From Elusimicrobiota bacterium (lineage in GTDB: Bacteria; Elusimicrobiota; Elusimicrobia; JACQJN01): a stretch of DNA of 9,944 nt. This document shows, one piece after another, positions 1 to 7,847 of the stretch (positions are counted from its first letter, which is position 1; each line of letters opens with the position of its first letter). Made by a program: the position numbers and the translations under genes. The stretch is taken from NCBI GenBank assembly GCA_016205045.1, contig JACQJM010000089.1, forward strand, positions 1 to 9,944, in the 5' to 3' direction. The notes beneath the pieces are model-generated. The model saw only the letters and a list, made by a program, of their open reading frames with translations. It was not told the DNA's origin and ran no database searches.

Positions 1-137
1 TCGCTACCCTAGCAGGGGATGGGTGGAGTGAGGGAAGCCGAGGGGCGAACCGGGAGGCAGGACCCCTGGGCAATATACCCGGAAATTTTCGGCACACCCG
101 ATAAAGGTGTATTTCTAAACCTGCATTCCATCATCCT
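1..137. other. GC-rich, G-tract segment and acs leader, no gene recognised
   Basis: The first 70 bases are about 70% G+C and the following 67 about 42%, a sharp break. The GC-rich part has five G-tracts on the + strand (15-18, 21-23, 32-34, 42-45, 52-54). It can also pair with itself: CAGGGG at 13-18 with CCCCTG at 63-68, or AGGGG at 41-45 with CCCCT at 63-67, and CTACCC at 4-9 with GGGTGG at 21-26. Further on are a near-palindrome at 79-92 and a 5-bp hairpin (94-98 with 106-110, loop of 7) with no clear T-run. One + frame is open from 3 to a TAA at 102-104 (33 codons, Gly/Arg-rich), so the tail of an upstream gene is possible but not recognisable. No known riboswitch, RNase P, SRP or tmRNA signature was found. 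No convincing promoter or Shine-Dalgarno precedes acs. Confidence 0.4.
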
Positions 138-2108
138 ATGAAAAAAGAAAATACAGAGAATATAACCACTCTTCTTAAAGAAAATAGGCTTTTTCATCCC
201 CCCATTGCTTTTAAAAAAGCGGCTCATATATCCGGTTTTTCAACTCTTCAAAAGCTCAAGAAAACCGGACAAAAGAATCCAGAGCTCTTTTGGGCTCAAC
301 AAGCTAAAAATTTAAAGTGGATCAAACCCTTTAAAAAAACACTGGTTTGGAATCCACCTTTTGCCCAGTGGTTCTTAGGAGGAAAAATAAATGTTTCCGA
401 GAACTGTTTGGACCGCCACCTCACCACATTCCGCAAAAACAAGGCAGCCATTCTTTGGGAAGGAGAACCAGGGGATACTCGTACCCTCACCTATGCGGAG
501 CTTCACCGGGAAGTGTGCCGATTTGCCAATGTTTTAAAATCTCTGGGTATCTCCAAAGGAGATCGTGTTTCTATTTACCTGCCCATGATTCCGGAGCTAC
601 CCATCGCCATGTTGGCCTGTGCGAGAATAGGCGCCACCCACAGCGTCATTTTCGGAGGATTTTCCTCGGAGGCTTTGAAGGAACGCAACGTAGACGCTCA
701 AGCCAAACTATTGATCACCGCAGACGGTGGGTATCGCAAAGGTCAAATCGTTCCTCTCAAAATCAATGCGGATTCAGCCGTAACCGGATCTCCCTCCATT
801 GAAAAAGTGGTGGTGGTGCGCCGCACAGGAGAGTCCGTCCCCATGGTCTCTGGTAGGGACTTTTGGTGGCATGATCTCATGAAATCTGCTTCCCCTCATT
901 GCCCTCCTGAACCTCTGGATTCAGAGCATCCTCTTTTCATCCTTTACACCTCGGGATCCACCGGAAAACCCAAAGGGGTACTGCACACCACTGCAGGCTA
1001 CCTCACGCAGGCCGCTTGGACCACTAAACATATCTTTGATCTCAAAGAAGAAGATACCTACTGGTGCACCGCGGATATCGGATGGGTCACCGGACACACC
1101 TATATTGTGTATGGCCCACTGGCTAATGGAGTTACGACCGTTATGTATGAGGGAGCCCCTCTTTATCCTCAACCCGATCGTTTCTGGGAATTGGTTGAAA
1201 AATATAAGGTCAATATTTTTTACACGGCCCCTACTGCGATTCGCACATTCGTCAAGTTTGGAGATGAATGGCCCAACAAACATGACCTGTCTTCTCTGAG
1301 ATTATTAGGGACCGTAGGAGAGCCCATTAACCCACAGGCTTGGCTTTGGTACCATAAGGTGATCGGAGGGAGTCGCTGTCCTATTGTAGATACCTGGTGG
1401 CAAACCGAAACGGGAGCCATCATGATCAGTCCCCTTCCAGGGGCCACGCCTTTAAAACCAGGCTCAGGAACACTGTCTCTTCCCGGAATTCAAGCCGAGG
1501 TGGTGGATAAAACGGGAAAACCGGTAGCTTCCGGCCAAGGAGGTTACTTGGTCATTCAAAAACCCTGGCCTGCTATGCTGCGCACGATTTATGGAGATTC
1601 GGAAAGATTCAAAAAACAGTACTGGAGTCAGATCCCTGGGATTTACTTCACAGGAGATGGGGCCCGCAAGGACAAAGATGGGTATTTCTGGATCATGGGC
1701 CGCATCGATGATGTCATCAAGGTATCCGGACATCGTTTAGGTACCGCCGAAATTGAGAGCGCCCTGGTTTCCCACCCTAAGGTGGCTGAAGCAGCGGTGG
1801 TGGGCAGGCCCGACGAAATTACGGGAGAAGGAATCGTCGCCTTTGTCACCCTGCAAGGGGGTGTTCAGCCAGAGCCGGCACTGAGCGAAATATTGCGAGA
1901 ACATGTTTCCAAAACAATAGGCTCGGTGGCTAGACCGGCAGAAATCCGCTTTACCGATACCCTTCCTAAAACCCGATCCGGAAAAATCATGCGACGTCTT
2001 CTTAGGGAATTAGCCACCTCTCACCAAGTCAAAGGAGATGTAACCACCTTGGAAGATTTTTCCGTCCTTACCAAACTACAAACGTCTTATGAAGAAGAGG
2101 AAGGTTAA
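138..2108 (+). CDS. acs: Acetyl-CoA synthetase, AMP-forming (acetate-CoA ligase)
   Basis: Cytoplasmic enzyme that activates acetate with ATP to acetyl-AMP and then makes acetyl-CoA. The 656 residues match the usual length of about 650 and align over the whole protein with the E. coli enzyme as I remember it. Visible in order: N-terminal Acs cap with FWAQQAKNLKWIKPF near residue 51, NCLDRH at 89-94, ATP-binding P-loop YTSGSTGKPKG at 270-280, WVTGH at 316-320, GEPINP near 394, WWQTETG at 420-426 (the Trp that keeps the acyl pocket small, pointing to acetate), TGDGARKDKDGY at 505-516, the hinge region GRIDDVIKVSGHR at 521-533, and KTRSGKIMRR at 611-620. Lys616 corresponds to the catalytic lysine that is reversibly acetylated in Salmonella Acs (Lys609), so this control is possible. 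The ATG at 138 gives the expected N-terminus but has no Shine-Dalgarno. An aldehyde dehydrogenase lies two genes downstream. Propionyl-CoA synthetase is the main alternative but fits the pocket motif less well. Confidence 0.96.
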   Translation: MKKENTENITTLLKENRLFHPPIAFKKAAHISGFSTLQKLKKTGQKNPELFWAQQAKNLKWIKPFKKTLVWNPPFAQWFLGGKINVSENCLDRHLTTFRKNKAAILWEGEPGDTRTLTYAELHREVCRFANVLKSLGISKGDRVSIYLPMIPELPIAMLACARIGATHSVIFGGFSSEALKERNVDAQAKLLITADGGYRKGQIVPLKINADSAVTGSPSIEKVVVVRRTGESVPMVSGRDFWWHDLMKSASPHCPPEPLDSEHPLFILYTSGSTGKPKGVLHTTAGYLTQAAWTTKHIFDLKEEDTYWCTADIGWVTGHTYIVYGPLANGVTTVMYEGAPLYPQPDRFWELVEKYKVNIFYTAPTAIRTFVKFGDEWPNKHDLSSLRLLGTVGEPINPQAWLWYHKVIGGSRCPIVDTWWQTETGAIMISPLPGATPLKPGSGTLSLPGIQAEVVDKTGKPVASGQGGYLVIQKPWPAMLRTIYGDSERFKKQYWSQIPGIYFTGDGARKDKDGYFWIMGRIDDVIKVSGHRLGTAEIESALVSHPKVAEAAVVGRPDEITGEGIVAFVTLQGGVQPEPALSEILREHVSKTIGSVARPAEIRFTDTLPKTRSGKIMRRLLRELATSHQVKGDVTTLEDFSVLTKLQTSYEEEEG

Positions 2109-2112
2109 CGGC

Positions 2113-2175
<63 letters not shown>

Positions 2176-2185
2176 AGTAATAAAG

Positions 2186-2608
2186 ATGCCCGAGAAAATA
2201 GATATAAGGGTCAAAATATTCAAAATCAGGATGTCGGAACGGTGTTTTCGATTCAAACCGGATGCCCTAGGCTCACATGCCCCTCACACACCCGGCGTGT
2301 ATGAGTTTGTGACATTCGATTCCCAACAACAACCAAAAATAGTGTACATAGGGTTGGCGTTGGACCTGACCATTCAAGAATGTCTCAGGGACCATCTTCT
2401 CAATAAAAGAGAGCCCACCGCCACTCAGCTTTTTTCCAAGTATCCCAACATATATTTCGATTATGTCACTCAAGCCAACATCAAAATACCCATGGAGTGG
2501 AAGGATATTGCGGGAGAATTAATCCAAAAAAATAAACCCGAACTCAATGGGTCTGCACCCATCCCCTCTTCCGGAAAACATCAAAAAATAGAGATAACTG
2601 AGGAATAA
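2186..2608 (+). CDS. Small stand-alone GIY-YIG-like protein
   Basis: A 140-residue soluble protein with no signal peptide or membrane segment. Residues 35-121 read as a GIY-YIG nuclease-like fold. GVYEF at 37-41 stands for the GIY strand and VYIG at 53-56 for the YIG strand. Arg68 in CLRDH fits the conserved helix arginine, Glu111 in ELIQK fits the metal-binding glutamate, and Asn121 after KPEL fits the conserved C-terminal asparagine. This is the pattern of UvrC and homing-type GIY-YIG nucleases, but here it is the only domain, so a DNA target is inference and its role is unknown. The ATG at 2186 has no clear ribosome site and directly follows the heptamer array. Met16 at 2231 is an equally good start, since the recognisable domain begins after it. 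The gene ends 5 bp before the aldehyde dehydrogenase start. Confidence 0.72.
   Translation: MPEKIDIRVKIFKIRMSERCFRFKPDALGSHAPHTPGVYEFVTFDSQQQPKIVYIGLALDLTIQECLRDHLLNKREPTATQLFSKYPNIYFDYVTQANIKIPMEWKDIAGELIQKNKPELNGSAPIPSSGKHQKIEITEE
2600..2604 (+). promoter_or_regulatory. Shine-Dalgarno of the aldehyde dehydrogenase gene
   Basis: GAGGA lies 9 bases before the ATG at 2614, inside the last codons of the GIY-YIG-like gene. It is the clearest ribosome binding site in the window and fixes this start. Its position suggests translational coupling to the upstream gene. Confidence 0.65.
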
Positions 2609-2613
2609 AAACC

Positions 2614-4122
2614 ATGGATACTCTGCAAGCTCCTTCTCTACACCCCAATCTTGCCCGCTTCCTGTCCGGCTCACCCAAAAAGATGTGGCTGGGAGGTAAA
2701 TGGGTGGAGTCTTCACAGGGGAAAAAATTCAAAACGTATAACCCCGCCACGGGAGAAGTTTTGGCTGAAGTCTATGAAGCCACCCCCACCGATGTCAACC
2801 TTGCCGTAAAGGCGGCTCAGGAAACATTTGAGAAAGGTTCGTGGCCTAAGCTTAATTCTGCAGAGAAAGCTAAGATTTTATGGAAAATTGCTGATTTAAT
2901 CGAGAAAAATATAGATGAACTTTCGCAGTTAGAAACCCTCAATAATGGAAAAGTCCTCCGAGAGGCCCGCTATGCGGACCTGCCCATGGTGATCGAAAAC
3001 TTCAGGTATTTTGCCGGCTGGACCACCAAAATTTCTGGAGAAACATTTCCCACCACCACCCCCTATGCCCCCAAAGCCCAAGCATTTACTTATACGGTGC
3101 GGGAACCCGTAGGGGTGGTGGCCGCCATTGTTCCCTGGAATTTTCCCCTGCAAATGGCGGCCTGGAAATTGGCTCCAGCCTTAGCCTGCGGCAACGTGGT
3201 GTTGCTCAAACCTGCGGAACAAACTCCCCTCTCCACCTTGAGATTGGGAGAACTGATGGAAGAGGCGGGACTTCCTCCCGGAACTGTTCAGATCCTTCCC
3301 GGAGGACCAGATACCGGAAAAGCATTAGCTTCCCATCCCCACGTGGATAAAATCTCTTTCACCGGTTCCACCGAAGTGGGCAAGGAAATTGTGAAGATGT
3401 CTGCGGGAAATTTAAAACGTGTCTCTTTGGAGTTGGGAGGCAAATCTCCCCACATTATCCTGGCAGACGCCGATCTGGATACCGCCATCAAAAGCGCTTA
3501 TATGGGTGCCTTTTATAACCAAGGCCAATGCTGCTGCGCTGGCTCCCGCGTCTTCGTGGAGAAGAAAGTTTTTGAGGCGGTGACAGAAAAACTTGTAGAA
3601 CGTGCCAAAAAAGTACGCTTGGGCCCTGGTCTTGATCCCAATACTCAAATGGGTCCTCTAGTTTCAGAAGAGCAGCGGAACCGGGTGGAAGGCTATATCC
3701 AATCTGGGAAAAAAGAAGGAGCCAAACTCCTTTGCGGAGGAGACAGACCCTCTCAATTCAAAGGCTACTTTATGAATCCTACCGTTTTCGTGGATGTGAA
3801 AGATGAAATGCACATCGCCCAAGAGGAAATTTTTGGTCCGGTGGCCACGGTCCTTCCCTTTGATTCTCTGGAAGAAGTTATTCAAAGAGCCAATGCCACT
3901 CCTTATGGATTAGCCGCAGGGGTTTGGACTAAGGATATTAAAAAAGCGTTCAAAGTCACCCAGGCCCTAAGGGCGGGAATCGTCTGGATCAACACTTTCA
4001 ACTGTGCTGACCCCACTTTCCCCTGGGGAGGATTTAAACAAAGTGGCTGGAACAGGGAGACCGGCCATGAAGCCATCCGTCTCTACACCGAAACCAAAGC
4101 GGTTTGGGTAGATTTGAATTAA
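2614..4122 (+). CDS. NAD-dependent aldehyde dehydrogenase
   Basis: Cytoplasmic ALDH-superfamily enzyme that oxidises an aldehyde to the carboxylic acid with NAD(P)+. The 502 residues are full length for the ALDH1/2-betaine aldehyde group. Catalytic residues are all visible: Asn176 in PWNFP (174-178), Lys199 in LLKPAE, the general base Glu273 in LELGGKSP, the nucleophile Cys307 in the middle of GQCCCAGSR, and Glu405 in EEIFGP. Glu202 after Lys199 corresponds to Glu195 of mammalian ALDH2 and favours NAD over NADP. The C-terminal stretch with FPWGGFKQSGWNRE (469-482) is typical of ALDH2-like and betaine-aldehyde enzymes. The substrate cannot be read from sequence. With acs two genes upstream, acetaldehyde to acetate to acetyl-CoA is a reasonable guess, and betaine aldehyde or another small aldehyde is the alternative. 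The stop codon overlaps the recO start by one base (TAATG). Confidence 0.93.
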   Translation: MDTLQAPSLHPNLARFLSGSPKKMWLGGKWVESSQGKKFKTYNPATGEVLAEVYEATPTDVNLAVKAAQETFEKGSWPKLNSAEKAKILWKIADLIEKNIDELSQLETLNNGKVLREARYADLPMVIENFRYFAGWTTKISGETFPTTTPYAPKAQAFTYTVREPVGVVAAIVPWNFPLQMAAWKLAPALACGNVVLLKPAEQTPLSTLRLGELMEEAGLPPGTVQILPGGPDTGKALASHPHVDKISFTGSTEVGKEIVKMSAGNLKRVSLELGGKSPHIILADADLDTAIKSAYMGAFYNQGQCCCAGSRVFVEKKVFEAVTEKLVERAKKVRLGPGLDPNTQMGPLVSEEQRNRVEGYIQSGKKEGAKLLCGGDRPSQFKGYFMNPTVFVDVKDEMHIAQEEIFGPVATVLPFDSLEEVIQRANATPYGLAAGVWTKDIKKAFKVTQALRAGIVWINTFNCADPTFPWGGFKQSGWNRETGHEAIRLYTETKAVWVDLN

Positions 4123-4751
4123 TGATTTTCACCACCTCTGCCATCTGCCTCTCTAGAAAATCTATCTCTGAGTTTGATCGCTGGGTAGTTCTCTACACTG
4201 AAACTTTGGGCAAACTACACACCCGTTTCACGGGTGTTTCCAAATCCACCTCTAAACTGAAAGCCTTGACCGAACCTTTCGTCTGGGGAGATTACAGAAT
4301 TTACCTCCGCCCAGGAGCTCCTTCAGGGCGCGTGATTGGAGGAAAAATAAACTCCTCTTTTCCTAAAATTCGTAAAAATTTACAACTGATCCCTCAAGCC
4401 ATGGCTCTTTGTGAACTGATGTCCAGACTAACACCCGAACATCAACCCAGTATTCCCAAACATAACCTACTTCTAGAAGCTCTTAACGCTCTCGAGTTCA
4501 CCCCTTCTCCTTGGATTGTGCCCGCTTACACCACACGACTTCTTCAACTAGCCGGCCTAGGGCCTACCCCCTATCAAGACAAACAAATATGGATGTATAT
4601 TCAAAACTCCCCTTGGGATGTACTTTGCCGATGGAATAAAGGAAGTTCCCAGCTACAAGAGATCCAGACTCACCTAGACCATATTCTGGAACAACATCTG
4701 GATTCCCCCTTGAAAACTAGAAGTTTTCAATTAACTGCTTGTGAAACGTGA
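4122..4751 (+). CDS. recO: DNA repair protein RecO
   Basis: RecO works with RecR to load RecA on SSB-coated single strands and to anneal strands during gap repair. The ATG at 4122 was chosen because it overlaps the aldehyde dehydrogenase stop in TAATG and gives the usual N-terminus for an OB fold. An in-frame ATG at 4104 would only add six residues inside the neighbour gene. The 209 residues show an N-terminal OB-fold region (about 1-75, with the typical GVSKSTSKLKALTEPF at 39-54) and a helical C-terminal region ending in the family-like pattern HLDSPLKTRSF (192-202). It is short: E. coli RecO is about 240 residues. The four-cysteine zinc motif found after the LAGLGP-type segment in many RecO proteins is absent, as it is in E. 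coli. The last two codons and the stop are made of the GTGAAAC heptamer repeat. The neighbouring glyQ-glyS supports the call, since recO-glyQ-glyS is a recurrent order. Confidence 0.85.
   Translation: MIFTTSAICLSRKSISEFDRWVVLYTETLGKLHTRFTGVSKSTSKLKALTEPFVWGDYRIYLRPGAPSGRVIGGKINSSFPKIRKNLQLIPQAMALCELMSRLTPEHQPSIPKHNLLLEALNALEFTPSPWIVPAYTTRLLQLAGLGPTPYQDKQIWMYIQNSPWDVLCRWNKGSSQLQEIQTHLDHILEQHLDSPLKTRSFQLTACET
4710..4730 (+). other. Perfect 8-bp hairpin inside the recO 3' end
   Basis: TTGAAAAC (4710-4717) and GTTTTCAA (4723-4730) are perfect inverted repeats around the 5-base loop TAGAA. It lies 19 bp before the recO stop and encodes part of the conserved C-terminal motif. It is AT-rich with no T-run, so any terminator or mRNA-stability role is only a possibility. 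Confidence 0.45.
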
Positions 4752-4830
4752 AACGTTAGATGTAAGATGTAAAGACTTTAACTTTAATCCAAGGTATCGT
4801 TCTTTTCACATCTCACATTTCACATCTTAC
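4741..4830. repeat. Mixed heptamer repeats with inverted arms between recO and glyQ
   Basis: The left arm has period 7: GTGAAAC, GTGAAAC, GTTAGAT, GTAAGAT, GTAAAGA (4741-4775). The right arm also has period 7: CACATCT, CACATTT, CACATCT (4807-4827), then TAC. GTAAGATGT at 4762-4770 is the exact reverse complement of 4822-4830. The stem can be lengthened to about 13 bp through one mismatch and one G-T pair. The unpaired middle (4776-4806) shows nothing recognisable. The repeat starts inside recO and includes its TGA. A transcribed copy could fold just upstream of the glyQ start and act as a weak terminator, a processing site or a regulator of glyQ translation; none of these is demonstrated. Confidence 0.85.
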
Positions 4831-4841
4831 GAGACAATATA

Positions 4842-5702
4842 ATGACTTTTCAGGAGATTATTGCGACCTTAGAACGCTACTGGGCCAAGCAGGGATGTCT
4901 TCTGCTCCAGCCTTATGATCTAGAAAAGGGAGCTGGAACATTCAATCCCGCCACTTTTTTTGGAGTTCTTACGGAAAAACCCACCCGTGTGGCCTATGTG
5001 GAACCCTCCCGCCGTCCCACTGACGGCCGCTATGGTGAAAATCCCAACCGTTTGAGCCGCTATTATCAGTACCAAGTCATCCTTAAACCAGCCCCTTCTC
5101 AGATTCAGACCCTTTATCTTAATTCTCTAAAGACTATCGGCTTAGACCCTAAGCGTCATGATATCCGCTGGATCGAAGATGATTGGGAGTCTCCCACCTT
5201 AGGGGCCTCGGGAGTAGGATGGGAAGTCTGGGCCGATGGAATGGAAATTACCCAGTTCACTTACTTTCAACAAATGGCCGGAAGCTCTCTTTTCCCCATC
5301 TCCGTAGAGATCACTTACGGACTGGAACGTTTGGCTCTGTTTTCCCAGAAAAAAAAGAACGTCTACGATCTCGCCTGGAATGAATATTGGACCTACGGTC
5401 AGGTTCACCTAGATTCAGAAAAACAATTCTCCCGTTATAACTTTGAAGAAGCCGATGTTACCATCCTGCGCAATCACTTTGAAAATTATGAAAAAGAAGC
5501 CATCGCTCTGACACAGAAAGGTCTTTATCTTCCCGCCTATGATCTCACCATGAAATGTTCCCATGCGTTTAACCTTATGGAAGCCAGAGGTGTGATCTCG
5601 GTCACGGAAAGAACGGAGTTTATCACCCGCATCAGAAACTTAGCCAAACGGGTAGCTCAAACTTATCTAAAATCTGCTGAGAAAGAATCCGCCCTAAAAT
5701 AA
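4842..5702 (+). CDS. glyQ: Glycine-tRNA ligase alpha subunit
   Basis: Catalytic subunit of the bacterial alpha2-beta2 glycyl-tRNA synthetase, which makes glycyl-AMP and charges tRNA-Gly in the cytoplasm. The 286 residues are close to the family's usual length of about 290-300. Family landmarks are nearly unchanged: FQEIIATLERYW at the start, GCLLLQPYDLEKGAGTFNPA at 18-37, PSRRPTDGRYGENPNR at 55-70, QYQVILKP at 76-83, EDDWESPTLGA at 112-122, DGMEITQFTYFQQ at 132-144, and class II motif 3 EITYGLERLA at 156-165. The C-terminal third is the helical region that meets the beta subunit. The start has only a weak GAG 8 bases upstream. The TAA stop overlaps the glyS ATG (TAATG), which fits coupled synthesis of two subunits needed in equal amounts. 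No T-box leader is visible in the 90-bp spacer before it. Confidence 0.97.
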   Translation: MTFQEIIATLERYWAKQGCLLLQPYDLEKGAGTFNPATFFGVLTEKPTRVAYVEPSRRPTDGRYGENPNRLSRYYQYQVILKPAPSQIQTLYLNSLKTIGLDPKRHDIRWIEDDWESPTLGASGVGWEVWADGMEITQFTYFQQMAGSSLFPISVEITYGLERLALFSQKKKNVYDLAWNEYWTYGQVHLDSEKQFSRYNFEEADVTILRNHFENYEKEAIALTQKGLYLPAYDLTMKCSHAFNLMEARGVISVTERTEFITRIRNLAKRVAQTYLKSAEKESALK

Positions 5703-7837
5703 TGCAGAAAACAAAAGACGCTCTGCTAGAGATCGGAACGGAACATCTTCCAGCTCGTTTTATTGCCTCCACCCTAGAACAGATCCGGACTCGGACTCGG
5801 AAAATACTCGCTGAAAAATCTTTAAAATGCAAAGACATTCAAACTTTGGGAACCCCCAGACGGCTCACGCTAATCTTATTGGGGTTAGAAGAGTATTCTG
5901 AGCCTATGATTCAATACGCCTATGGCCCCAAAGCTTCTTTGTTAAAAGATAATCAGGGAAATTATACCCCTCAAGCCATCGGATTTGCTAAAGCTCAAGG
6001 AATCTCCGTGGAGGAATTAGAAGTAAAAGCCACTTCTAAGGGAGAATTGCTCGCCACTAAAAAAAGCCAACCCGGAATCTCAGCGCTCAAAATTCCTCCC
6101 AATCTTTTTCTTTCCATTCTCTCCAGCTTAACTTTTCCCAAAAAAATGGAGTGGGAAGAAACTCATATCCAGTTTGTCCGCCCAGTTAGAAACCTCTTGG
6201 CTCTCTATGGAAAGAAAAAAATTCTTTTTGAATGGGCGGGAGTAAAATCAGGAACCAAGGCTTTGGGTGTTCTCTCTACGGGAAATAAAACCATTTCTAT
6301 TCCCGAGGTCTCGCGATATCTGACGCTTCTTAAGAATCGTTGCCTTCTCATTGATCCTGAACAAAGAAAAGAGGCAATAATCCAAGGATTAGACCAAACG
6401 GTAAAAAAATTTGGGTACCACTGGCTTAAGGATCCGGAATTAATCCATGAAATCACCTTCTTAACAGAATATCCCACGCCGCTCCTAGGGCAATATTCCT
6501 TAAAATTCCTAAAACTTCCTAGACAACTTTTACTGACCGTTCTAAAAAAACAGCTGAAATTATTCCCCGTACTGGATGCTCAGAATCAAATTCAACCCTA
6601 TTTCGCAGGGATAAGGGATGGTATTTCAGAAGGCCAAAAAGAGGTTCAAGAAGGTTACGAAAGAGTCGTAGAAGCCCGTTTCAGTGATGCGGCTTTCTTT
6701 ATAGAGAAGGATCACAGAATCCCATTGACCGGGATGCGGGAGAAACTTAAAAAGGTGACTTATCATTCCTCTCTGGGAACCATGTACCAGAAATCCGAGA
6801 GAGTAATTGCCCTGACCGCCGAACTTTGCGATCACCTAGACAAAGCAAATAACATAGACTCCTCACTCGCTAAACAGATTGCCGAGCTTTGTTATGCCGA
6901 TCTTGTTTCTGAAGTGGTCAAAGAATTTCCAGAATTGCAAGGGACCATGGGAGGAGAGCATGCTCGGTTATCCGGACTCTCTGAAGCCATAGCTCACGGC
7001 ATACAAGATTTTTACAAACCCACCGCCTCCGGAAACGATCTGCCACAGGACACTGAAGCAGCCATTGTTTCTTTGGCGGGAAAATTGGATTCCATCGTGG
7101 GCAATTATGTCGTAGGGAATATTCCTTCGGGAAGCGAAGACCCTTACGCTTTAAAACGCCAAGGAACCGGAATTATTCGAATTGTTCTTGAAAAAAACAT
7201 CCCCATAAATTTGAAACAGGCCACAGCGAAGGCCCATGAACTTGTGTTAGAAAACCTTTCTGGAGACGCCACTCAAGAACAAAAAGAAGCCACAGGAGCA
7301 GTTTGGTTCTTTTTATGGGATAGAGCCCAAACTTATTTTGAGGAAAAAGGATATACTTTCGATGAAATAGAAGCCATTAACACCTTTGATGAAAACGATC
7401 CTACCCCACAGGAATATCCTATCGAAAACTTGCTTAAAACGTATAGAAAACTACGCGCCCTTCATGACATTAGAAAACAGCCGGAGTTCAATTCCCTCGT
7501 GCTCATTTTCAAACGAGCCTCCAATATTTTGAAACAGAATAATTATATCCCCAATGGAAGCAATTCCAATCCTCAACTATTTTGCGAGGAAGCCGAGCGA
7601 ACCCTCCATGAAAATCTAGAAAAAGTCAGGGCTCTGGTTTCGAACAAACTCCAAGAAGAAGAATTCATAGAAAGTCTAAAAATAATGGTGGCACTGAAAG
7701 AACCTCTGGATGATTTTTTTAATAAAGTAATGGTGGTAGTTGAGGATAAAGATTTGAAAGAGAATCGCCTCAAACTTCTGCATAACCTGGTCGGCCTGTT
7801 TAAATCTATTGCCGATCTCTCCAAACTTCAAGCCTGA
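5702..7837 (+). CDS. glyS: Glycine-tRNA ligase beta subunit
   Basis: Partner of GlyQ in the heterotetrameric glycyl-tRNA synthetase; it mainly provides tRNA recognition. The 711 residues are near the usual 690-700. It starts with the family signature LLEIGTEHLPAR (8-19). TPRRLTLIL at 51-59, KKMEW near 147 and QFVRPVRNLLALYG at 157-170 follow. The central HD-like region contains YHSSLGTMYQKSERV (354-368) and DLVSEVVKEFPELQGTMG (400-417). PSGSEDPYALKRQGTGIIRI at 475-494 is characteristic. The C-terminal part (about 580-711) is the anticodon-binding DALR-type helical domain. It begins in the glyQ stop codon and has no Shine-Dalgarno of its own, so translation is probably coupled. The 3' end lies 10 bp before the TPR gene. 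No frameshift or missing block is evident. Confidence 0.96.
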   Translation: MQKTKDALLEIGTEHLPARFIASTLEQIRTRTRKILAEKSLKCKDIQTLGTPRRLTLILLGLEEYSEPMIQYAYGPKASLLKDNQGNYTPQAIGFAKAQGISVEELEVKATSKGELLATKKSQPGISALKIPPNLFLSILSSLTFPKKMEWEETHIQFVRPVRNLLALYGKKKILFEWAGVKSGTKALGVLSTGNKTISIPEVSRYLTLLKNRCLLIDPEQRKEAIIQGLDQTVKKFGYHWLKDPELIHEITFLTEYPTPLLGQYSLKFLKLPRQLLLTVLKKQLKLFPVLDAQNQIQPYFAGIRDGISEGQKEVQEGYERVVEARFSDAAFFIEKDHRIPLTGMREKLKKVTYHSSLGTMYQKSERVIALTAELCDHLDKANNIDSSLAKQIAELCYADLVSEVVKEFPELQGTMGGEHARLSGLSEAIAHGIQDFYKPTASGNDLPQDTEAAIVSLAGKLDSIVGNYVVGNIPSGSEDPYALKRQGTGIIRIVLEKNIPINLKQATAKAHELVLENLSGDATQEQKEATGAVWFFLWDRAQTYFEEKGYTFDEIEAINTFDENDPTPQEYPIENLLKTYRKLRALHDIRKQPEFNSLVLIFKRASNILKQNNYIPNGSNSNPQLFCEEAERTLHENLEKVRALVSNKLQEEEFIESLKIMVALKEPLDDFFNKVMVVVEDKDLKENRLKLLHNLVGLFKSIADLSKLQA

Positions 7838-7847
7838 ACCAAGAATT

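Noticed and set aside
1..110. RNase P, SRP, tmRNA or cobalamin riboswitch
   Set aside because: Short matches such as GGGAAGCCG are suggestive, but the diagnostic conserved blocks of each family are missing.
86..124. Sigma70 or sigma54 promoter for acs
   Set aside because: No hexamer pair with proper spacing and no GG/GC pair with the sigma54 spacing was found.
347..802. 151-codon + strand reading frame inside acs
   Set aside because: It lies in another frame of a clearly conserved Acs gene and its translation has no recognisable domain.
921..1283. 120-codon - strand reading frame inside acs
   Set aside because: It is antisense to conserved Acs motifs, has no family resemblance and no ribosome site.
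4104..4121. Upstream ATG for recO
   Set aside because: It only adds six residues within the aldehyde dehydrogenase gene; the TAATG start at 4122 gives a normal RecO N-terminus.
4752..4841. T-box or other riboswitch before glyQ
   Set aside because: The 90-bp spacer is too short and has no T-box sequence or specifier stem; it is mostly heptamer repeats.
7809..7847. Upstream ATG for the TPR gene
   Set aside because: It overlaps glyS by 29 bp and puts polar residues ahead of an otherwise normal signal peptide.
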